Shown in pieces: positions 10,591 to 21,455 of a stretch of 64,000 bases of DNA (positions are counted from its first letter, which is position 1; the number at the start of each line of letters is the position of its first letter). The notes beneath the pieces were generated by a model, which worked only from the letters and a program-made list of their open reading frames with translations, was not told where the DNA came from and did no database searches. The stretch lies in the NCBI RefSeq assembly GCF_000002595.2, contig NC_057009.1, positions 8,529,709 to 8,593,708 of the forward strand, read 5' to 3'. The stretch comes from Chlamydomonas reinhardtii (lineage: Eukaryota > Chlorophyta > Chlorophyceae > Chlamydomonadales > Chlamydomonadaceae). Both the position numbers and the translations under genes were made by a program.

Positions 10591-13436
10591 ATGGTTCTTG
10601 CTGCGACGGTGACCTACTCGGCTATACTGGCTTTTCAGCTCGTTCACCAGGCTCCAGCAACAACGTGAGTGGCGTTGAGCGTACATAGCGTGTTTACTTG
10701 TGTGGGGACGTTGACGATGAGGCATTCCCCGCATGCGTTTCCGCATCACCTTTTACTGCTGTGCCGCGTGCTGCCGTGCCCTGTGAGCTTGCACCACGGC
10801 TTGCGCCCCGCCCCACATGCACGAATGCACGCCACTCGTACAAAACAGCCCCGCCCCCTGCCCCGCCCCCGGCGCACTGCCACACGCTGCACAACCCTGC
10901 GTCCCCGATGCGCCAGGGTCGTCGCCCCAAACCCCATAACACACACGCCCTTCCTCTTCCCCTCCTTCCCCCCTGCCCTCGCAGCAACGTTATTGACTGG
11001 ACCATGGGCGCCCAGCCGCAAGCCTTCCCCATGAAGGTCACCTGTGTGGCCCTCAGCGGCTGCATGCTCAGCAACGCCTACGGCGCCGCCGCCGGCGAGC
11101 TGGCCTTAGTCACCGCCGGCACCGCCGGCGGCCTGCTGGCGGGCGAAAAGTGTGTACGGCTGGCGGTCAACGAAACCGCTGTCGTACACCTGAACTGGTC
11201 AAACGATCCGTACGACGGGCTGGTGGTGGTGTTTGACCCGGCCAGTACGGCGCCGCCTCACCCGGCGGGGGCGGGCGTGTCGGTCATCAGCGCGTCACGA
11301 TGCCTCTACAGTGAGTCCGCAGGCATGGGTGCGGATGGCGAGGGCGGCGGTTGATTGCATGGGTGGGGACGGCGAGGGCGGCGGTTGGTTGCATGGGTGG
11401 GGACGGCGGGGATGCAGCCCATTTCCGAGCCGCCCAAGTGGGGGGCTGGGCCGCACGTGAGGGTGATTGGGGGAGATGGATGTGGGCGTGGGCGGAGGTA
11501 TGCGGAGATACAGGAATAGTGTATGGGTTTCAGAGAGGTGATTTGGAGGTAGGCAAGCCTGGGGCAGCCCTGCATGTGAATGTTTAGCTTCTCTTGCCTT
11601 TGGCTCTTCGCGTCCCATGCACACGTTCACGGAACGGCACGTGCCCGCACGTACGCACGACCCCGCATGCCCGCACGTACGACAGGCGCGGGCTGCATGG
11701 AGGGCGTCATGTGGATGTCGCTGCTTGTGGGGCCAGGGCTGACGCTGGCGCATTACGTGCGGACAGTCAACAGGTGAGGTTGGAGGAGCGACTCGTCACA
11801 TGCACACTTTGGCGTATCAGCAGTGAGTTGTCTTCAGGTGTTACCCGTGCGCCCCTGGCGGCGGCCGCATACAGCCGTACGTCTCAAACGCAAGTCTGCA
11901 TGACAGGACTCTTGCACCACCATAACAATCACCGTACGCATCGCCGCCCATGTGCGTGTTGACGTGTGGCGGCGGCGGCCCTGACTCACAGCACTGAGCC
12001 GGAGAGCTGGGCGGGCCGGCGGCGGGAGGAGTGGTTCTTGTCGCGCGTGGCGGAGGGCGGCGCGCTGGCGGCGGCTGGCGGCGCGGGTGCGCGGCCCTGG
12101 TGCTTCGGCAACGCGACCGAGCCCGGTGCTGTGGGCCCGGGTGCCCAGCAGGTGGGGTTGAGATGTGGTGGCATCGGCTGAAGGGTGCCTGCGCACGCAC
12201 TCATCATCCACTGCCCACCCGCTGCCGCCGCCCCGGGTTCCGGTAACTCCAGCTACCAGCCTTTCGATAGTCGATTACCGCACACCGCCCCCCGCATACA
12301 GGCGCGCATATCACTGCAGCCGTTTTGGAACCAAATTAATGTGGAGAAGGAGAGCTTTTGGTTGGCGCTTTGGGGCACGTGCGGAGGTGCGCGGGCGCTA
12401 AGCCTTGCATGTGCCTGCACGCGTGTGCACCAGGGGGGTCCATTGGCTGGGGCGCGGGCACAGACACGAGAGCAGACCTCAAGGGGAATGTCAGCGGTCC
12501 GCGGGGGGCTGCTGAATGTGGGGGTGCGAGGGCGGTGCGACATGGGCATCAAGGGTGATGCCACACACACGCCTGCATGCCACACCCAGCAATCGTCCTT
12601 ACGGCACTGCACCCTCCCTTTTCCCCGCTTGTCCACACGCTGCTGATGCTGCTGCTCCTGCTTCTGCTGTGGCATCTCCGCCGCGCTCTACTTGGCCATT
12701 GCCCGCTGCGAATGCGTGGCGCTGCTGCTGCCGCCACCACCGGAGCGCAGGCGCCTTCAGCACCTTCCTGCAGGTCGGCACCGCCGTCGTGGTCGCGTGC
12801 AGCTTCTTGGCGGGGCACTTCGCATCATCACCATCAACAGCAGCAGCTGGGACTGCCGCCGCTGGACACCAGCAGCAAGGAGCAGCGGAAGAGTCACCAG
12901 GCGGAGGGGATGGAGGCTGCCAAACAGGTGTGGCGACAGCGGACCTTGGTGGCGGTGCTGGTGGAGGCAAAGCGCGCGGCGGCTTTGTAGGGGCAGTGCA
13001 TTCAGCGGCGGCTGGGGAACGTACGGCCGCGGGCAAAGGCGGCGGCGGTGGGGGCACGGAGGCTGGTGGGGCCGACGTCCTGGGTGGCAAGGACGCACTT
13101 TATCGGCCCAGGTCAGCCCTGCTGATGGCGATGAGTGACGGCAGCGGTCGCTTCAGCCGCCCGCGCAGCCCCGCCCACAGTCCACGCAGCTCGGCTTCGG
13201 TGCTGCCCTCATCCTCTATCGCCACCATCAGCGCCATCGCGCCGAGTGTGACGGGTTCGGGTCGCGGCACGGAGGCGTGGGGCTGGGACGATGCTGGAAG
13301 CAGTGGAAGCCGCAGCCCCAGCCATTTGCGGCTGCTTGCTGGCATGCCATCATCTGAAGGCGCGACGCCAGTGGGCGGAAGGGACGCCGCGCAGGTTAGC
13401 CGCTTCAACGCGGATGCGAAAACCCCGCGCTCATAA
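10591..13436 (+). CDS. unrecognised secreted or membrane protein
   Basis: Not recognised. Exon 1 (10591-10664) encodes a signal-peptide-like start, VLAATVTYSAILAFQLV. Exon 2 (10984-11302) joins in phase and encodes an ectodomain-like segment with several Cys and two NxT/NxS sequons (VNETAVVHLNWSNDP). Exon 3 (from about 11,688) encodes GCMEGVMWMSLLVGPGLTLA, a possible membrane segment. Exon 4 (about 11,991-12,150) and exon 5 (about 12,301-12,391, with FWNQINVEKESFWLALWG) follow. The 3' end is ambiguous. An acceptor at 12,589 continues in phase into a frame with a very hydrophobic TLLMLLLLLLLW stretch ending at 12,990. Alternatively a different frame, with VGTAVVVACSFLAGHF, stays open to a stop at 13,436. 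A TGTAA at 13,729 fits either end. Gene presence is fairly secure; product and C-terminus are not. Confidence 0.5.
11325..11405 (+). repeat. ~40-bp tandem repeat in intron
   Basis: Two to three imperfect copies of a GGCGAGGGCGGCGGTTG / CATGGGTGGGGACGG unit in intron 2 of the unrecognised membrane protein gene, beginning just after the splice donor. Confidence 0.7.
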
Positions 13437-13728
13437 CATGCGGAGTGGCAAGAGGCCTGCATCAGCATCTGTCCTAATTCCGGGTCAGGAGCGGGTGTGC
13501 CGACACTGACATGCTCAACCACTGCAACAAGTGGAAGCCCGGCAGTCGGTGCCTCGGGTAGGAACTGACCCGGGCTTTGCCCCGGTACGTGATCAGCAGC
13601 CTCATGGCCACAATGTACGAATAAGGCTCGACACCTGGAGGAATGTGTGACCCGGCGGCGGCTAACGGCTACAAACGGCTTAAGACTGTAGAGTTATTGA
13701 GGTAATGGTGAAAACGGTCGGGGATACT

Positions 13729-13733
13729 GTAAT
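13729..13733 (+). terminator. TGTAA polyadenylation signal
   Basis: TGTAA about 290 bp after the 13,436 stop codon. Probable poly(A) signal of the unrecognised membrane protein gene. Confidence 0.45.
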
Positions 13734-14483
13734 GATTCGTCGCACAGTGGCCACGTGTGCGGGGTGATTGGGAGCGGGTGTGTGGCGGCGGGCAAAGACC
13801 GATGCTATGGGCCCGCGGCTTAGACTGCTGGGAAACAGGCAGTAGCCGCTTCGTGGAACGATGGAAGAACCACCGCCAGTACGGTATTGCTGTTAGATCT
13901 GATGACGCCACTGAACAACAAATGGTGAGCACTGCAGCTGGAATTGATGCTGCTGGTGGTGCCGGGTTATGGTTGGGCTGGTGATCGTGGCTGGTGATGG
14001 TGCCTTCATTTTATGTCATCTGCCGTACTTGATATTATAAGATTCTCTTGTGTACATCGAGGTGTGTACCGTAATGTGGAACGTGGGGCGGAGGCGCGCT
14101 AGGATGCTGCTGCTCGCCTGGATGGCGCAACTGTAGCCGCCTTCTGAACAGTAGCCCAGGAAAAACCCCTTCCACGCGCATGCACGATCCATGTGTCTTC
14201 AATACCTGCGTGTAATGCGCTGTTGCTTTCCGCTATTTGCACACAAACGCCGCGCTGCCACCCCCTACTTCGGGGGAACAGCTGTGTCCCTGAGCTTCGT
14301 GCGGGTTCGTTCCCGGTTAGAGCTTCCTCTCTATCGCCAGCTGTGCCATGTATCGCTCCGGCCGGGGGTGGAGCACTGAACATTCTCGTCGAGCTCCTTC
14401 CATTGATTCAGTTCAGCGGATTCATCCCACCCGGTGGGACCTGACACAGAAGAACAGAGAAGACAGTGCCACATATTGCGCGG
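13734..14483. other. intergenic between two convergent 3' ends
   Basis: No gene or repeat seen between the two convergent poly(A) signals. Confidence 0.5.
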
Positions 14484-14488
14484 TTACA
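14484..14488 (-). terminator. TGTAA polyadenylation signal, RPS4
   Basis: Minus-strand TGTAA about 405 nt after the RPS4 stop codon; candidate poly(A) signal. Confidence 0.45.
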
Positions 14489-14892
14489 CGGGCGTGCGGT
14501 CACCGCGTCTCGACCCGGCTGCCCGGGCCAGACATTTAGACTCCCCTACTGTTCTCTTCCACCACCGTCGAGCCCCCCGCCGCGCGGCGCCACCAGCGGC
14601 CGGGCCCCCTCCCGGAATGGGGCGACCGCCGCGCGCCCGACTGGCCGCCACCCCCGGAAGCGGCCGATGGCAGCCACACCACACGGCTTCGGCAAGACGG
14701 CAGGCGCCGACGACGGGGTCAGGACCGCGCCAAACGCACCAACGGCGCCGAGACGCGGTCCGCCCCGGCGCACCGCGGCGCCTCAGCCAGCGCCTCCACG
14801 GGCGCCGCGGCGGCGGCGATGGCAGTTGCTGCTGCTGCCGCCGCCGCCGCGGGCGCTTCGCTTCCTCGGCTGCGCAGCTGGCGGCGGCCGCC

Positions 14893-17800
14893 TTACGCCT
14901 GGCCGGCCTCGTACCGCTTCTTCTGCTCCTGGATAATGGTCAGGCGGATGCCCTTGCCCTTGGGCAGCGAGATGAGCGGCTTGCCCTCCTTGCCAATCAC
15001 GAAGATGTTGGTCAGGCGGGTGGCGAAGCGGTTGCCGGCGGCATCCTCGATGTGCACGATCTCGAACGAGCCCTGAGGGAGGAGGGGTGGCGCCCGAGCG
15101 AGTTAGATCGATCTTTGCCCCACCATGCGCTTGTCATGAACCGTCCAATTTTTTTCCGGCTCCACCCCAAACGGGATTTGCAGTTGAATATGGGCGCCCG
15201 CGCAGCCCTTTCCCGTCACCCTGCACCTGCCTAAACCGCACCTCCTTCGCTGCCAGACAACCCCCTGCCCACCTTGTGCTTCTCCTTGTGCACGATCTTG
15301 CCCACGCGGCCGGCGTTGTGGCCGCCGGTGACCATGACCAGGGCACCCACGTCGTTCTTCACGAACTCCTTGATCTTGCCGGTCTCAATGTCCAGCATGA
15401 TCGAGTCGTTGGCCTGTTGAGGTGAGCGCGCGAGTGCATGGAGGGGTGCCGTTAGGGTCAGCAGCGACGAAGCGAGCAAGCATGTGATTGGAATTCGGGA
15501 GTTGCGGTGACGTGGTTTGGGTGACAGGAGCCGGATGCGGTCAGCGCACGCTGGGGACGTGCGCCCGAGTGGCATTGAGCTGAGGCGGGCGGCTGCGCTG
15601 GCGCGGGTGCAGCTGGGGCCCGAGGCGTGTCGGTTGGGCGCCCCAGGAGCAACCGGCTGCCCAACGGCGCGCTGCGCTGCTGCTAGTAGTGTTGCCGCCG
15701 TTCATGCGCCAGCCGGGCCCTCAAGGCTATGCACCGCCAGCCTCCACAGGCAGCCGCACAAGCTCCGTACTGCCGCAACCCCTCGCCACGGCTGCGTGTG
15801 GGCGTCGCTGCTGCCGCCCTCAGCGCAGCACCCCACACGGCTGTGCCGCTGCTACTACTGCTGTGAACAAGCAAACCGCCAGGCCGAGGGCTTTGGCTAC
15901 CCAGCCCTGTCAGTGCCCCGCCAGCCAGCCGTTGTGGCCACAGCTGGCGGTTTGGGCACGTGCGCGGCCGCCCACGTTGTTGCGGGGGCCGCACAGCGGG
16001 CCTTCATACAGCATTCGGGCTCCGGGCTGAGCCGCTGCCGCAAGGCGCTGCTGCATCACGCCGTCGCGCTTACACACCGCTGCTGCTGCCCCAGGCTTCC
16101 GCAGCGCCGCTGCCCGCTGGAGCGCATGCACACCGGCGTTCCACGGCACCCGCAAGCGGGGCTCCGCGCCGCGCCGCACGACCCACACTGCAGGCAGCCG
16201 CTACGCCCAGCTCAACATTGATGACACCCAGCCCTTCTCGACTGCGGCCTGGAAGCTGCTGGGCCGGCCATGCCCACGAGTCTGCAGCTGCGTCCCCGTG
16301 CAGCTGCCGCCGTGCGCGCCTGCATCCGTCCAGTCCTCGCCCGCCTGCAGCCTGCGAGAGCTCCTGCCGCTGCTCGCTCAAGCTCCGTTCCGGGTCTTAG
16401 CCCCGCCGAGGCCACGTCCCATCGCGGTGCTAGTCAGCTCCGCCTGTGGCTGCGGCTGCAGTGACTCCAGCACCTGCTGCTGCTGGGGCTGACGCTGCTT
16501 TTGCTCCATCCGTCCAAAATTCACTCCCTCGCTCCGCGCTTAACGCTGCTTTCAATGGATGCGTGCTGAAGTTGTTGCAAATGTGTACATTTTTATGGTT
16601 CACGCAGCCCTCCACTCCAATCCAGTTATTTCCATACCGTGCAGGCCCATTTCCTTTGCAGCCCCAGGGCTGGCGCCTCAGCTTCCCCCGCACTCGTCAT
16701 TCCCCCACAGCTCCCATTCCCGTCCTGCTCCCCTCCCACCTTGATCTCCGGGTCCGGGTAGCGGATGGTGCGGCCGTCGTGAGTGATCACGTACGGAACA
16801 CCGCCCTTGCCGAACTCGACCTTGCGGACCTGGGGGGAGAGGCAAGACACGAGCGCAGGGCAGGGGTAAAGTTCAGGGTGCTGGGTTTAACTGAGGCCGA
16901 CAGCTGTGCATTCGGGGAACGTCAGTCCAGTGTCAAGTCCTGCTGCATGTCACCCCCTGGCCACTCCCCAGCTAACCCCTCCCTGCCCCGCCATATAGTG
17001 ATGGCTGCTCCCATACGGTGCTGTGCTCTCCAGCGCTGGCTGACGCTGCTGGGTTGCTCACCCTGCACAGCTTGTAGGCAGCCTCCTCCTTGCTGATGCG
17101 GTGCACGACGAAGCGGCCCTTGGTGTCCAGCACCAGGCGGAAGTTCTCGTCGGTCTTCTCCATGCTGATGACGTCCATGAAGCCGGTGGGGTAGGTGTGG
17201 TCGGTGCGGACCTTGCCGTCCACCTTCACCAGGCGCTGCATCAGGATGGACTGCACCTCCTTGCCGGTCAGGGCATACCTGCACGACACGCATACCAAGT
17301 CGTTCAAGCCCCCTGCCGAGATTTCCTTATCCGCACATCCCCAACCCCGCTGCAACCGGCTGGGGCTGGCTGAAATGCGCTCGACTGTGTCGGTCCGGCG
17401 GCAAACAGCTCCAGCGTCCCGCCTTTTTTGGGAATGCATTATGTTCTGAGTAGCGCTGCTGCGTAGCCAGCGAGCATTCCTCTGCTTCCAACCCCGGCGC
17501 AGCAATGGCGCCAGGCCATCCAGTGCAGCCTCCCGCTGCCCCAACAGTCGCTAAGAAGCCGCTACCAGGCTGCTGCATTTGCGGCTCCAAAGCTGCTGAT
17601 ATCGGTCCTCCACAGGCCCCGGCCGCCGCCCTCCCGCCGTCTGAGCCGCCGAGAGCGTCGCTGCTGCTGTCCTCCGAGCTCCGATCGATATCATAGCCAG
17701 TACAAAACATCCAAAAGCATCAGTAATACAGCTTGAACACTCACTTGAGGCGGTTCCTCAGAATGAGCAGCAGAGGCAGGCACTCGCGCTGCTTGTGGGG

Positions 17801-18067
17801 ACCAGCGGACGGCTTGGGAGCCTGCACAATCAAATAATGAAACTCATGAGCGATGATGACCCGAAAGCAACCAAGAGCACGGAACGGCGAGGCATGCCCT
17901 GCGACCGCCGCCCTGAGAGACCGAGCGCCCGAATTCCTCCGCAGCCGCCAACAAGCCCTGCTCCAGCATCCATAAAATAGACTTACGAAGATGCCGCTCA
18001 GCTTGTCCAGCATCCAGTGGTAGGGCGCATTGAGGCGCTTGAGGTGCTTCTTAGGGCCGCGCACCAT
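14893..18067 (-). CDS. RPS4: 40S ribosomal protein S4 (eS4)
   Basis: Cytosolic small-subunit ribosomal protein eS4. Six exons in phase: 18067-17987, 17821-17745, 17278-17062, 16829-16740, 15413-15273 and 15072-14893, giving 261 aa, the usual length. It starts [15 protein letters not shown] where most homologues have MARG. It carries the S4-like RNA-binding segment ([30 protein letters not shown]), the central domain ([14 protein letters not shown]) and the KOW motif [13 protein letters not shown], and ends [19 protein letters not shown]. Unlike its neighbours it has no low-complexity insertions. Intron 4 is long (about 1.3 kb) and CAG/CTG-rich. I looked for box C/D snoRNA motifs in the introns and saw none. 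A TGTAA at 14,488-14,484 is the candidate poly(A) signal. Confidence 0.97.
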
Positions 18068-18722
18068 CTTGAGTTGAGCCTCTAGGCAGCAACTCAAAGA
18101 ATGTTGGGAAGAGAAAGAGTTCTGCCCGCGTGTGCGACTTGGCAGGACCACCCCGCATTCCAGTTTGCTCCAGGAGGGGCGCCATGCAAACTCTCGCTGC
18201 AGGCGCGGGAAGCGCCTGTAAGCTTCAAAACCCTATGTAATGAATTAGTAAGAAGCCAAGGCGCTGACTTCCCCAGGCGGAGGGCCGACTTGCCCTGCGG
18301 AGTGCGTGTCGTTCGGCGCGCCGTGGCAGGCTCCAGCGGATTTTCCCGAGCACCTGGGCCATCACCAACCGCAACACCAACACTGCGTCATTTGCCCCAA
18401 GACACACATGTCGCACACCCACCAGGCCCTTGGTCCACGCGTTTGCTTTTGTGCAACAGAGTTCGGAAACGTATGTCGATCTCGTCTGCCCCCTGTCCCA
18501 GGGGATGCGCTCTCATGGACACAACGAAGCGGTTACAAGAGGAGGCTGACTTCGCTATGCTTTGTTACATTCACTTCCCTTGTACCGGTACTCTGTGACA
18601 CGCCGCCGCCGCGCTACTCTTCTGCTTCACCCCGTCCTCCCCATGCGCCCCAGCCCCCTCTTGCCCTCCCCCTTTCCCCCCACCTGCTCCTTCATCCCTT
18701 TCCTCCACTGCCTCGTCCAGCG
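18068..18722. other. RPS4 promoter and downstream gene 3' UTR
   Basis: Between the RPS4 start codon and the stop codon of the FtsJ-like gene, both on the minus strand. A minus-strand TGTAA at 18,568-18,564 would end the FtsJ-like transcript about 155 nt after its stop, leaving about 0.5 kb for the RPS4 promoter. No TATA box is evident. Confidence 0.5.
18564..18568 (-). terminator. TGTAA polyadenylation signal, FtsJ-like gene
   Basis: Minus-strand TGTAA about 155 nt downstream of the FtsJ-like stop codon. Confidence 0.5.
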
Positions 18723-21395
18723 CTACCAGCCCAGGTACTCGCACATCGCTGACAGCGTCTCATCGTCCTCCACCTCAATGGCCAACAGACCCAGCCGCGG
18801 CTGGTACCCAGACATTTGGAGCAGCTCCGGGCGCATCGCGGCGGCGGAGCCACCGCCCGCGGCGCCACTGCCTGCCCGCGGCCGGGGCTTGCTGCCGCCT
18901 CCGCCGCCGCCGCCGGCCTTGGCGCCTGTCGCGGCCGCCGCCTCTCCACCTCCCGCTGCTCCTGTGAGCCCCGCCAGCTCCAGCTCCCAGTCATCCGGCT
19001 CCTCCGCCGGCGCCGCCGGCGCCGCGGCGCCGCTTCCACTGCCACCTCCACCCCCACCACCGCCCACCTCCCCCGCCCCTCCTCCGTCCTTCCCTCCACC
19101 CTCCCCTTCACCCGCAACCCCGCCTCCCGGCCCCGCCCAGCCGCCTGCCGCGGCGCCTCTCCCAAACCCGCCGGGGTGCGGCACCGCCCCCGGCGCCGGC
19201 TCTGGGTCCTCGAACCCGCCCTCCAGCACCACGTTGGGGTCGTCCGCCGTGCGCATGAACAGCGACAGCGCGTCCTCGCCGCCCGCCTCGCCCGCCTCAT
19301 CCCGAGTGCCGCGCATCAGCCCGTGCACCCACTCGCCAGCCATGCCCAACTGAACCGCCTCATCGTAACCGCCGCCAACCGCCATGCCCAGCATGTTGCT
19401 GTTTTGGTGGTTTTGGTGGTTGGGGCCGCCGCTGCCGCCGGCGTAGCCGCCACCGGGCCCTCCGGCTCCGCCGGCGGCCGCTGCCGCTGCCGCGCCGGCT
19501 GCTGCTGCTGCGTGCAGGCGCGCGCGCTGGCTGTCCGCGACCGCTTGGGCACGCAGGACATTCTGTTGTGATAGGAAAGCACCAGGGAAGGAACGGACAA
19601 GGGGAAAGGGTTGACACATGTACGAGTGCGTGTATGTGGTGTGATAGGTGAGCGAGGGGCATTGGGTAAGACGCTTGGTTCCCGCCGATGTGAAGTGCAG
19701 TGGGGGCAGCGCCGGTAGTAGTGGCGAGGCGCAGCTCTGGAATGGGGAGAACATCCCTCAGCCCAGCGCCCCACAGGTCTTGGTTTCACAGCCCTCCCCC
19801 CCACACACGCACCTGCATGTGCGCCTGCTGCCTCAGCTCCAGCAGCGTCTCGGGCAGCGGGTCGTAGGCCACCACGGGGGCAGACAGCAGCGCCAGGCTG
19901 CCGGGCTGGTGCAGGAAGCCGCGCGGCTCGCGGAAGGCCTGTGTGGTGGCGGTGGTGGTGGGGGTGGCGGTGGTGGTGGTGGGGTTCGTCGTGGGCGGGC
20001 AGAGTGTGTTTGTACATGCCGCCCGCCCTCAAAACCAATCTCCTGGAAGAACTGCGTCAGCAGGTCCCTCTTGTAACCAATGCAATCTGCTCATGTGCAC
20101 CATCCAACCATGCAACCACACACAAACACACAGGAACACACGCGGTTCGCTCCTTGATTAAAACACACAGACACAGCCGTGCGTCGCACCGCACTGCATG
20201 CATTGTCCTGCGTGTTCCCTTCCCTGGTGCCCTCTGACACTAACACACACATCGCATACACTGTCTTTGCGCTATGTTTTCCTTGCGCTCTTAAACACAT
20301 GCACACACACACACACATCGGTACCAGGCGGGTGGGCTTTCGTATCGTTTTTTAACACGATCGGTACCAGCACCACGCTATGGTTCTCTTAAGCGCGTGC
20401 AACAGGCCCAGGACCCCGTCCGTGTGTTGTTTTTGAACACACACACATACACATATATATACACACATACACATATATATACACACACATACACACGCAC
20501 ACGCACACGCCCACCTTCTGCACGAAGGGGTGCAGCTCGGCGAAGGAGTGGGCGCTGTTGCAGCGCTCGCCCGCGGTGCAGCGCACGTTGGCGAAGATGC
20601 GGCCGCAGGTGTTGGTGAAGCGGCCGGTGCGGGGCCGCTGCGCCAGCCGCTTGTCCAGCAGCGCCTGTGAGGCAGGCAGGCAGGCAGGCAGGCGGCGGTA
20701 ATGATGAAAGGGATGCGCCGGTGCGGCGGCGTGGGTTTACTACTGCAATCACATGTATCAATTACAAACGGTACACAACAACACAACAACATCCGCCCCA
20801 ACCATCTACGCCCCCACCAAAACACCCCCCCACTCCCCCCCGGGCTCGCCTTCTCCTCCATGGCCACCTCCACCAGCTTGAGGAAGCGCCACAGGTGCAC
20901 GTGGTAGGCGTACATGGCGCGCGTCCACACCTGGGCAGGGCGGGGGAGGGGCAGGTGGGTGGGGGGGGGCGGAGGGTGGTGGTGGGAGGTGCAAAGGAGA
21001 GGATAAACGCCTGAAGGGGAGACGGGCAAGGGTTGGGACCTTGTGTGCATGTGCGCGTGTGTGTGCACACGCATGTAACAGGGGTGCATGCACGCGGAAG
21101 TGACTCGTCCGGCTGGTTGCATCCATTCCACTCCACTCCACCTGGCAGGCAGCCCCCGACACACACACGCGACGGCTGCGCCCGCCCCCTAACCCCTCAA
21201 CCCCTCAACTTCTCACCCCCACCAACACCTCAACAAACATACATCGTTGGTGCGTTACAGAGAGCAATGGAGACAACACTGGAGACAACGCCCCCGCCCT
21301 TACCCTCGTCCTGTCGCCCTTCTAACCCCCACCACACAGCCACACACACAGCCACACAGCCACACAGCCACAGCCACAGCAACAGCCACACACAG

Positions 21396-21455
<60 letters not shown>

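Noticed and set aside
17822-17986. GATGATGA in RPS4 intron 1, possible box C of a snoRNA
   Set aside because: It lies on the strand opposite to the RPS4 transcript and no paired D box or terminal stem is present.
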